A stretch of DNA of 64,000 nt from Bacillus sp. T3 (GTDB lineage Bacteria > Bacillota > Bacilli > Bacillales > Cytobacillaceae), in the NCBI RefSeq assembly GCF_033449965.1, contig NZ_CP137761.1:3286001-3350000 (forward strand), in the 5' to 3' direction. This document shows positions 56,984 through 64,000 of this stretch, piece after piece; the stretch's first letter is position 1; each line of letters starts with the position of its first letter. Made by a program: the position numbers and the translations under genes. The notes under the pieces are model-generated. The model saw only the letters and a program-made list of their open reading frames with translations. It was not told where the DNA came from and did not search any database.

Positions 56984-58311
56984 GTGAAAAAAGGGATTAA
57001 AATAGTAACAATTGGCGGAGGATCTAGTTATACTCCTGAACTTGTAGAAGGCTTTATTAAAAGATACGAAGAACTTCCAATTAGAGAGTTATGGTTAGTT
57101 GATATTCCAGCCGGACAAGAAAAATTAAATATTGTCGGCAATCTAGCAAAACGGATGGTTGAAAAAGCTGGTCTTCCTATCGAAGTACACTTAACTCTTG
57201 ACCGCCGCGAAGCATTGAAAGACGCTGACTTTGTTACAACACAATTCCGTGTCGGATTATTGGATGCACGAGCTAAGGATGAAAGAATCCCATTAAAATA
57301 TAATGTGATCGGTCAAGAAACAAACGGACGGGCGGATTATTTAAAGGTTTAAGAACTATTCCCGTTATTCTAGACATTTGTAAAGATATTGAGGAACTAT
57401 GTCCAAATGCGTGGCTCGTTAACTTTACTAACCCTGCAGGAATGGTAACAGAAGCCGTTCTTCGCTATAGCAACATCAAAAAGGTAGTAGGTCTTTGCAA
57501 TGTTCCTGTTGGAATAAAAATGAGAACAGCTGAAATGTTAGAAGTAGCTCCTGAGAAAGTTGAAATTGACTTCGCTGGACTTAATCATATGGTATTTGGT
57601 CTAAACGTTTACGTCGATGGCATAAGTGTATTGGATGAAGTAATTGAAAAAATGGCCAACCCTGGCAGTTCAATGACGATGAAAAATATTAAGGACATCG
57701 GATTTGAACCGGATTTCTTAAGAGGATTGAAAGCAATTCCTTGTCCATATCACCGTTATTACTATAAAACGAGTGAAATGTTCGAAGAAGAATTGAAATC
57801 TGCTAGCGAAGAGGGAACTCGTGCAGAAGTCGTTCAAAAAGTGGAAAAAGAATTATTCGAACTTTATAAAGATCCAAACCTAGCAATCAAACCACCTCAA
57901 CTAGAAAAACGCGGTGGTGCTTATTATAGTGATGCAGCATGTAACCTAATCAATTCCATCTATAATGATAAGCGTGATGTACAACCAGTTAACACAAGAA
58001 ATAACGGCGCTATTTCCAATCTCGCACATGACTCAGCTGTAGAAGTAAACTGTGTCATTACAAAAGATGGTCCTAAGCCAATTGCAGTTGGTGAGCTTCC
58101 AGTTGCTGTCCAAGGTCTAGTTCAACAAATTAAATCGTTTGAGCGCGTTGCCGCAGAAGCTGCCGTAACAGGTGACTATAACACTGCCCTTCTTGCGATG
58201 ACGATTAATCCTTTAGTTCATTCTGATAAAGTTGCTAAAGAAATCTTAGACGAAATGCTTGAAGCACATAAAGAATATTTACCTCAATTTTTTACAAAAG
58301 TTGAAGCATAA
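56984..58311 (+). CDS. 6-phospho-beta-glucosidase, GH4, NAD-dependent (one frame break)
   Basis: About 442 residues after repair, LicH/CelF type. IVTIGGGSSYTPELVEGF is the NAD fold; GLCNVPVG and the FAGLNHM segments hold the Cys and His metal ligands. GH4 enzymes use NAD and Mn and a redox mechanism. Near 57329-57332 GGACGGGCGG needs one more C (GGACCGGGCGG), which gives ETNGPGGLFKGLRTIPVIL. Start GTG at 56984 with GGAGG 8 bases upstream. Confidence 0.9.
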
Positions 58312-58365
58312 GAACAAAAACGAAAAAATTGATTACACTCCCCCATTAATTATTAATATATAGCG

Positions 58366-58399
58366 AAAGGTGCCATTCATAATATTGGATGGCACCTTT
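58366..58399. terminator. Bidirectional terminator after the GH4 gene
   Basis: AAAGGTGCCAT...GGATGGCACCTTT, strong stem between the GH4 gene and a minus-strand remnant. Confidence 0.8.
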
Positions 58400-58402
58400 A
58401 AT

Positions 58403-58560
58403 TAATACCTAGTAACCACATTCTTCCCGGTAAAATCCCCCAAGAATATAGTAGGATTATAGCCTGCATTTTCAACAAATTGCACACTGTTCACCACTCC
58501 AGTTCTTCCATCTTGAACGTGCTGGATGATATTTTGAGCAAAGGATAAGGTAATTATCTA
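58403..58560 (-). pseudogene. Possible remnant of a minus-strand gene
   Basis: A minus-strand reading frame without a start codon, ending in TAA at 58403, reads NIIQHVQDGRTGVVNSVQF followed by VENAGYNPTIFLGDFTGKN. It is coding-like in composition and has a terminator after it, but is cut by TAG at its upstream end (about 58560). Family not recognised. It is the only gene-like content of the 347-base gap 58312-58658. Confidence 0.35.
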
Positions 58561-58658
58561 ATTACCAGAATCATACTATTTATTAGGCCAACTGAAATTC
58601 GATTCAGACATTACATGGCTTTTGAAGGATTAAATTTCATTAATTAAGGAGGGGAAAA

Positions 58659-59150
58659 ATGAAAAAATTCAGTTCCTTTTCGGGTACGGTTACGATGATT
58701 CAGGATTATTTAGTAAGTTCTGAAGAGGAATCAAAAGGGTGTTTTAAAATAATGACCTTATTAAGAGAGGATGGTTCAATAATAAATTTCGTTATTAGCC
58801 CAACAACCTATTTTCTAGACCATATTATGGTTTCAATTGGAGACCGTGTAACTGGTTTTTATGATGTTAATGTACCTGTACTTTTTATCTACCCACCGCA
58901 ATATCAAGCCCTTATTATCACAACAGAAAACACTTATCAAAATGTAAAGGTAGACTTTTTTAACAGCCAGATGGTGAGTAGTGATGGACAGTTACAATTA
59001 AATATTTCTAGTTATACTCCAATATTATTACAAAACGATCAGCCCTTCACATTGTACCCTGCAAACCGAAATCTTCTTGTTGTATATGGACCTACCACAT
59101 TTAGCATTCCTGCCCAGACTACTCCCTATAAAATCATTGTACTCTGTTAG
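58659..59150 (+). CDS. Conserved Firmicutes protein of unknown function
   Basis: A 163-residue protein, mostly beta by composition, without signal or membrane segment. INFVISPTTYFLDH, GDRVTGFYD, FIYPPQYQALIIT, VKVDFFNSQMVSSDGQLQLNIS and VVYGPTTFSIPAQTTPYKIIV recall a protein recurring in Bacilli and Clostridia, for which no function is known to me. AGGAGGGG precedes the ATG by 6-8 bases. Confidence 0.75.
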   Translation: MKKFSSFSGTVTMIQDYLVSSEEESKGCFKIMTLLREDGSIINFVISPTTYFLDHIMVSIGDRVTGFYDVNVPVLFIYPPQYQALIITTENTYQNVKVDFFNSQMVSSDGQLQLNISSYTPILLQNDQPFTLYPANRNLLVVYGPTTFSIPAQTTPYKIIVLC

Positions 59151-59655
59151 TGCGTTTTTTATGGGCATAAAGCCCCTTTTTTATTGTTAGTTTAAATTCC
59201 CACACTTGTTTCATTTTTACTCTAACTATTATGAAAACCACTTATACCACCATCAATCGTTTTCTCCTCGAACAAAACATTCAGTCTGTCGGCTTCCCAA
59301 GGCTGCAGCTGGTGTTCCCCTAATCCTCTGTGTTTTTTGGGATCTCATCAGGTTCTTCCCACCCCTACAGACTATGACAAGTTCGCTCCAAAAGAGTCAG
59401 TACGAACAATATACGCCCACTGCTACCTTTTATCCGAAATGCACACTCTGTCGGTGGAATATACTTAATAATCCTTGACCAAACATGTTATTACTAGCCC
59501 AGCATCCGTTTAGCATATTATGGCCTTAAGTAACTTTATGACATTTAATTCAGAATAAGTCATTTTTATTCTTAGTACACAAGACAAATGCCCAAGAACT
59601 TTTACCCAAATACACATAAAATTTACGGTAAAAGAAAATGAGGAGGATGAATGTA

Positions 59656-59907
59656 ATGATTCCAAATAATATTGCCCTAAATACAACAGATGCAAGAATT
59701 GGTTTTGGTGGACCAGGCTCAGGTTTTGGTTTTTCACCAGGTCTAGGTTTTGGCGGACCAGGTTCAGGATTTGGTTTTGCACCAGGACTTGGATTTGGAG
59801 CTCCAGGTCTTGGGTTTGGTTATCCGTACCACCATCACTACTACCCATACCATCATTATCCATACCATCACCACCACCACCACTACCCATCCCCATATCC
59901 ATACTAA
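59656..59907 (+). CDS. Gly-Phe-repeat, His/Tyr-rich protein, probably a spore coat or exported matrix protein
   Basis: An 83-residue low-complexity protein. After MIPNNIALNTTDARI come four repeats of GFG(G/F/A)PG(S/L)GFGF, encoded by 30-36 base near-repeats in the DNA, and then a His/Tyr/Pro tail (HHHYYPYHHYPYHHHHHHYP). ATG at 59656 follows AGGAGG by 9 bases. Such proteins are found in Bacillus spore coats and may bind metals through His; neither location nor metal can be shown here. The reverse strand is also open by composition bias, and is rejected. Confidence 0.65.
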   Translation: MIPNNIALNTTDARIGFGGPGSGFGFSPGLGFGGPGSGFGFAPGLGFGAPGLGFGYPYHHHYYPYHHYPYHHHHHHYPSPYPY

Positions 59908-60059
59908 GATTTGCTGAGATAAAACAGTCCAAATAATAATGAAAAAGAGGTATCTGTGAAACGAGTGTTTCTACAATAATAGAAACGCCATTTCTAGAAG
60001 CGATGAAGGCTTGTGTTCTTTAGCTGCAGGTTACATCACATGATGATTAAACACCCTAT

Positions 60060-60095
60060 AAAACTCCTCATCCTAAATTTAGATGAGGAGTTTTC
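60060..60095. terminator. Bidirectional terminator
   Basis: AACTCCTCATC-CTAAATTTA-GATGAGGAGTT then TTTCC; ends the HAD phosphatase gene. Confidence 0.85.
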
Positions 60096-60106
60096 CTTTA
60101 CGTTTG

Positions 60107-60631
60107 TTAGTTTTCCAACAGCCATGGCACGGCAGACAGCAAATCACGAAACACTATATCCGCTCCTGGATTTTCTGTCTCATCACCGATAAACACCGTC
60201 TTACAGCCCGCTTTCTTTCCTGCTTCAATATCAGGCTCACGGTCCCCCACCATAATGCTATCACGTCGGGAGATGTCATGCTTTTCCGCTAAATCTATGA
60301 TCATTTGCGCTTCTGGTTTACGACAGGCACAGCCAGCCTTTGGTTTGTGAGGGCAGTAAGCAATATCATCGATTACTGCACCCTCTTTCGATAAATCCTT
60401 CTTCATTTTTTCATGAACTTTATGTAGAGCAGCTTCTTTCATAAATCCCAGTCCGATTCCGCCTTGATTGGTAACGACAAATACCGGAAGCCCAGCCTCA
60501 TTTAATTGGCGAATTGCTTCGGCTACTCCATCTAAGAGATAAAATTCCTGTGGTTTGTTAACAAATTTCACCCGATGACTCAGCACTTCATTGATCACAC
60601 CATCACGGTCTAAAAAGATTCCTTTCTTCAA
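60107..60631 (-). CDS. HAD-IIIA phosphatase, GmhB-like
   Basis: A 174-residue HAD phosphatase. FLDRDGVIN holds the nucleophile Asp, VVTNQGGIG the Thr/Ser, the zinc loop is CPHKPKAGCACRKP and VGDREPDIEAGKKAG the final acids; this matches D-glycero-manno-heptose-1,7-bisphosphate 7-phosphatase. In organisms without LPS, it may serve S-layer or other heptose glycans, or histidinol phosphate. TTG start at 60631 with AAGGAGG 7 bases upstream. Confidence 0.82.
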   Translation of the reverse strand: MKKGIFLDRDGVINEVLSHRVKFVNKPQEFYLLDGVAEAIRQLNEAGLPVFVVTNQGGIGLGFMKEAALHKVHEKMKKDLSKEGAVIDDIAYCPHKPKAGCACRKPEAQMIIDLAEKHDISRRDSIMVGDREPDIEAGKKAGCKTVFIGDETENPGADIVFRDLLSAVPWLLEN

Positions 60632-60700
60632 CGAACAATCCTCCTTGATCCATATTTTCCTGTTCCTCACAATTACATTCTGTCCTTACTTTTTATATTT

Positions 60701-60734
60701 AAAAATCCCACCTTCTCATTAGAAAGTGGGATTT
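60701..60734 (-). terminator. Terminator of the SMC-like gene
   Basis: ATCCCAC(C)TTCTCATTAGAAAGTGGGAT hairpin, followed on the minus strand by TTTTTAAATA. Confidence 0.8.
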
Positions 60735-60748
60735 GGATCATTTTTATC

Positions 60749-63700
60749 CTATTGCATAACTTCTTCGCCTTGATAAATCCGAAATGCCGGAACAATTGTG
60801 TCTGAGACTATTTCTTTTCCTTTTTCCCGGATGAAGTCCAGTTTATAATAGGCATCAAATCGCTGGCTGATTTCTGTTTTCACCAATTCCGGTGGTGTAA
60901 CAACAATAAATTGGAACTTCAGCTTTTCTGCCACAGCAAAGATCGGGTCAAGAACATGTGCCGATGCTGCTTGTCCGAACGGATTGTCACAGACTAACGG
61001 AACCCAGCTTTTATCTGTTTCACTTTTGACGGATAATAGCATCATCATCATGACCATGCGAGCAGATAGCTTTTGTCCGCCACTACCATCGGATTTCGTC
61101 TTAGAACCTTGATTAATCGTCTGCCAGGTTGAGTAATGCTCTCGTTGTGGCTTTCCGTACATAAATGCATTATCCGTTCGCATATTGTAGACGAGTAGCT
61201 CAGGATAGCGATTGCGAAGCGAGACAAATAAAATTTGCTCATCACTTATCAGCATTTTGATTTCTTCGTCTAAAGCTCGATTATGGTCATCAATCAAATC
61301 GAATTGTTTTGTAATTTTGTTAATAGCAGAAACAAAGTGCTGTTTCAAAAGCGGCTCAATTTCTTCAGCCTTTTTAGGTAGGATGTCTTCTTTAAGCTGG
61401 ACGAGTGGAAAGACGCCTCGATCATTTTTCAGCTTCATTTTCGCAATCATGGAGCGAATTGCCTCGGCAATGCTCATCACCTTCATGCTGGCACGGCTAG
61501 CCCAGAAGTTTTGAGCCTTTTCTGCCCTTTCCTTGTCGCGTTCTAATTGTTCCAATCCACTTTGTGAAAAACGCTTCATATTTTTGACGATGCTTTGAAT
61601 ATGCGAATAATGCCTTGTATCCATATGATCAAGTGTTGTTAATACTTCATTTTTAAAGCGAATCTCCCAATCTTTCCCTTCAATTGTTTGCTTTAAATTA
61701 CGCAACGATTGATCGATTTTCGCGTGCTTCTCTTGGCCATCTTCTTGAAGTGCTTGATGCTTTTCACACCAGGATAGGATACATTGCTTTCCTTGACTCC
61801 TGATTTTTTCTAAATCGGAATCCGTAAAGGCGGACGCTTCCTCTTTGAGGATAACAGATAGCGTTAACAAATCGCCTTCATATCCAGAAATGTTCGTTTC
61901 CGTTTCTTTTTGGCGTTGTTCAGCCTGTTTTACTTCCTCTTTCGTTTGCTTCATTTGATCCTTAATTTCTACGTCCTTTACCTCTAAGTCAAGGTCAGCC
62001 CATTCCTCTGGCTGTTTTTCATGCTTGGCAATCTTTTTACCAGACTTGTCACGCTGCTCGGTCGCATGCTTCAAGGATGTTTCGGCGACAGTTACAGCTG
62101 TTCCTTGTTCCCGTTCTTCCTTTTCAGCCGTCTTCGTTTCCTTCTGTGCGGTTTGCAGCATATTTTCTAAAATACTGATTGGTTCTGCTGGTTCCGGAGC
62201 GTCTCTCCACTCTTCATTAAGAGCTTGGAGCTTTTTCTCTAATTTCAACTGCTGCTTTTGTTCCGATTCCTTTGTCGCCTGAATAACCAGTAATTCTCTT
62301 GCCTGTTCTTCCTTTGACTTTTGGAGCTGTTTTAGCTCTTCGATACTTCCATTAATCCCCTCTAATAGATGAGGAGAAAGACGAGGAAGCTCTTCACTTT
62401 GGTCTGCTTTTTCATCAGATGGAAAAGCGGCTTCTTCAATAAAGAAAGATATTTCCTTAATATTTTGCTCAGTTGAGAGCTTCCATTCTAAATACGTTTG
62501 ATTCCACTTGGATTTCATTTCAACGATATTTTCGTATTCCTTGACTATTTCTTGCTGCGCTAAACCTAAGGCTTCCTTTTGCTTCTCCTTCTCCAGCTTT
62601 ACCCGTTTATTTTCCTGGTGAAGCGTTTTTTCTTGTACAAAATCTTCTAAAGTGCCCACATCGGTTTTAAGCTTTTCAATCTTTTGATTGGTTTTCTCTA
62701 GCTGTGCTTTTAGATCAAGCTGTAAATCTTTTTCTTTTTGTTGGTTAGTGGTGATTTCCTGTAATTGCGCTTTCTTAGAAAGCAGTGCATTCTGTTCCTG
62801 ATTCAACGCCTTTTCGATCTCGCTAGAAAGCTCACCTGATAAGAATCGATCGATTTCTTTTAACATCCGACGTAACAAGATTTCTGTTTTTTCAAGTTCG
62901 ATGAGCGTATCTTTTTTCTCGTGAATTTGATTAGCAATCTTAATTTTCCAGTTGTTAAATTGGTTTTTATCCGTTAACAGCTCTTTTTCGGAGCCATTAA
63001 TGATGACAAAGGATGATGGCTGCCCGTCACTGTTCATTTCCTCCCGTAAGAAAATCGGAACTGGACTGTTGAACAATCTTCCGGTCAGCACCTGCTGATT
63101 TATTTTTTGCCATTGCGGCCCGCTAACGACCAAACCATATGGTAGGAGCGGATACGTCACAAGGTGGTTTGCTAATTCCTCAGGACTTAATGATTGGAGA
63201 AATTGCGTTCCATAAAAGACATCAATGCCCGTCTTCTCATCGATCCAGTCCTTTAATTCTTTCACATCTTTATTGGCAATCCAGAAAGGCTCATCATTTA
63301 AGGAATGGTCAAGCTGGGTTTCCCAAAGTTCTTTTTTCATTTGTTCAGCCTGTTGCAAATTTATGCTAAGTAGTTCTTCAATCTGTAACACATACTTCGA
63401 TAAAAGCGAATGCGTAAACGGCACCGTGACATCAGTTATTAAGCCATGAAGCTTTTCGAATAGCCTAGCCTCTTTTTGCTGTTGCACTTCATGTGCTGCT
63501 GTTAATTCTTCACATTTTTCTTCAGAAAACTGAATTGCTTGAGCGAGCGTTCCATGTGAATTGGCTAGTAGATTCTGCTTTTCACTCGATTCTTTATCTT
63601 TTGTTTGTAGATCTTCTAATCTATCTTTTTTATCTTTTATTTGTTTTGCTAGATTCTCGATATAGCCGTTTACATCATAGGTTAAGCGGTCGCCAAACTC

Positions 63701-64000
63701 TTTCGTTAGCGCTTCTTCCTTCGCTTCAAAAGTATGAATTTGCGTATAGAGAAAATCAATTTCCGTAGAAGCTTGAGCGATTTCTTTTGTTTTTTGTTTA
63801 TCCTGCCCAGCTAGCTCGGCTTCTTTTTTCTTTAGGAACTTTCGATACCCGAAGTACTGTTTTAGTGCTTCTTGTAATGATTGATAAGACTGCTCCCATT
63901 GCTTTCTAGCTTCTTGTTTAATTTCATCCATTCTTTGATTCGTTTGTTGTAAACCACTATTTTGTTCCAATGTCGCAATCTGCTGGGAAAGAGCGCGAAT
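60749..64000 (-). CDS. Large SMC/Rad50-like coiled-coil ATPase, C-terminal part (runs off right edge)
   Basis: At least 1083 residues; the frame is open to the window edge, so the N-terminus with Walker A is outside. Two long coiled coils (about 10-150 and 360-760) flank a globular hinge-like domain (about 200-330). The C-terminal head has an ABC signature, KSDGSGGQKLSARMV, and a Walker B, WVPLVCDNPFG, where Asn follows the Asp instead of the usual Glu. Such proteins act on DNA in segregation, repair or anti-plasmid/phage defence. It is not obviously JetC/MksF or MukB. Neighbours upstream would decide. Confidence 0.7.
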   Translation of the reverse strand: MRALSQQIATLEQNSGLQQTNQRMDEIKQEARKQWEQSYQSLQEALKQYFGYRKFLKKKEAELAGQDKQKTKEIAQASTEIDFLYTQIHTFEAKEEALTKEFGDRLTYDVNGYIENLAKQIKDKKDRLEDLQTKDKESSEKQNLLANSHGTLAQAIQFSEEKCEELTAAHEVQQQKEARLFEKLHGLITDVTVPFTHSLLSKYVLQIEELLSINLQQAEQMKKELWETQLDHSLNDEPFWIANKDVKELKDWIDEKTGIDVFYGTQFLQSLSPEELANHLVTYPLLPYGLVVSGPQWQKINQQVLTGRLFNSPVPIFLREEMNSDGQPSSFVIINGSEKELLTDKNQFNNWKIKIANQIHEKKDTLIELEKTEILLRRMLKEIDRFLSGELSSEIEKALNQEQNALLSKKAQLQEITTNQQKEKDLQLDLKAQLEKTNQKIEKLKTDVGTLEDFVQEKTLHQENKRVKLEKEKQKEALGLAQQEIVKEYENIVEMKSKWNQTYLEWKLSTEQNIKEISFFIEEAAFPSDEKADQSEELPRLSPHLLEGINGSIEELKQLQKSKEEQARELLVIQATKESEQKQQLKLEKKLQALNEEWRDAPEPAEPISILENMLQTAQKETKTAEKEEREQGTAVTVAETSLKHATEQRDKSGKKIAKHEKQPEEWADLDLEVKDVEIKDQMKQTKEEVKQAEQRQKETETNISGYEGDLLTLSVILKEEASAFTDSDLEKIRSQGKQCILSWCEKHQALQEDGQEKHAKIDQSLRNLKQTIEGKDWEIRFKNEVLTTLDHMDTRHYSHIQSIVKNMKRFSQSGLEQLERDKERAEKAQNFWASRASMKVMSIAEAIRSMIAKMKLKNDRGVFPLVQLKEDILPKKAEEIEPLLKQHFVSAINKITKQFDLIDDHNRALDEEIKMLISDEQILFVSLRNRYPELLVYNMRTDNAFMYGKPQREHYSTWQTINQGSKTKSDGSGGQKLSARMVMMMMLLSVKSETDKSWVPLVCDNPFGQAASAHVLDPIFAVAEKLKFQFIVVTPPELVKTEISQRFDAYYKLDFIREKGKEIVSDTIVPAFRIYQGEEVMQ

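Noticed and set aside
59206..59478. Plus-strand reading frame of 90 codons
   Set aside because: No ribosome site and an odd composition; two other frames are also partly open here. The 505-base gap 59151-59655 shows nothing I can support.
59510..59932. Minus-strand frame opposite the Gly-Phe repeat protein
   Set aside because: Open only because of the repeat composition of the plus-strand gene, which has a good ribosome site.
1..64000. CRISPR arrays, tRNA or rRNA genes, prophage
   Set aside because: No regularly spaced repeats, cloverleaf-like or rRNA-like segments, integrases or phage structural genes noticed in the window.

Overview
The window is AT-rich chromosomal DNA from an endospore-forming, low-GC Firmicute of the Bacillaceae, probably a soil Bacillus/Neobacillus-type organism. 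Signs of this are AGGAGG-type ribosome sites, frequent TTG/GTG starts, CwlJ, YfmQ, a Bacillaceae intergenic repeat, MocR regulators and PRD-controlled beta-glucoside PTS genes. No rRNA, tRNA, CRISPR array, prophage or transposase gene was seen.

Layout. 0-1.7 kb: end of a membrane protein, a CopZ-like chaperone and a nitrilase. 1.8-7.7 kb: a molybdoenzyme operon (b-type membrane subunit, Mo-bisMGD catalytic subunit, four-cluster ferredoxin, Tat-exported Rieske protein, small membrane protein, MoeA), with an FNR-like box upstream. 8-19.5 kb: two paralogous MocR regulators flank an operon of four PLP enzymes (HisC-like, class I/II aminotransferase, arginine decarboxylase, PatA-like), a PCYCGC lipoprotein with an in-frame TGA, small membrane proteins, yfmQ and a nitroreductase. 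19.9-33.7 kb: a single-strand signalling block made of TetR, CheA, CheW, MCP, CheR, CheB, CheD, a hybrid kinase with seven PAS domains, a single-domain response regulator and a PAS-GGDEF-EAL protein. 34-42 kb: a yfmQ remnant, small membrane proteins, an amino acid permease and an ABC/FtsX/MFS export cluster. 42-50 kb: an epimerase, a CrtI-like oxidoreductase, a metallophosphoesterase, CwlJ, an LCP protein and a MITE-like element. 50-58 kb: a beta-glucoside/cellobiose region (PTS IIA, IIB, IIC, GH1, LicR-like activator, SemiSWEET, GH4). 58-64 kb: hypothetical proteins, a Gly-Phe/His-rich coat-like protein, a HAD phosphatase and the C-terminal part of a large SMC-like ATPase.

Reading the window needs one caution. 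Many genes are broken by single-base indels, and nearly all breaks lie where the undamaged reading frame wants CCGG but the sequence shows CCAGG/CCTGG (one inserted base) or CGGG (one lost C). Undoing these changes restores full-length proteins with conserved motifs, so most of these 'pseudogenes' are probably sequencing artefacts. Broken genes are therefore listed as CDS with the break positions noted.

Strongest biology: (1) five promoters share a direct repeat with an exact 24-bp period (TGGATG / TTGGATGGT), probably the operator of a MocR protein, linking nitrilase, PLP-enzyme, PCYCGC, small membrane protein and yfmQ genes; (2) a TGA sits at the conserved Cys of a CxxC in the PCYCGC lipoprotein and is followed by a short stem-loop, a selenocysteine candidate; (3) a chemosensory cluster without flagellar genes is joined to a multi-PAS hybrid kinase and a c-di-GMP protein; (4) two identical-architecture palindromes mark the beta-glucoside promoters.
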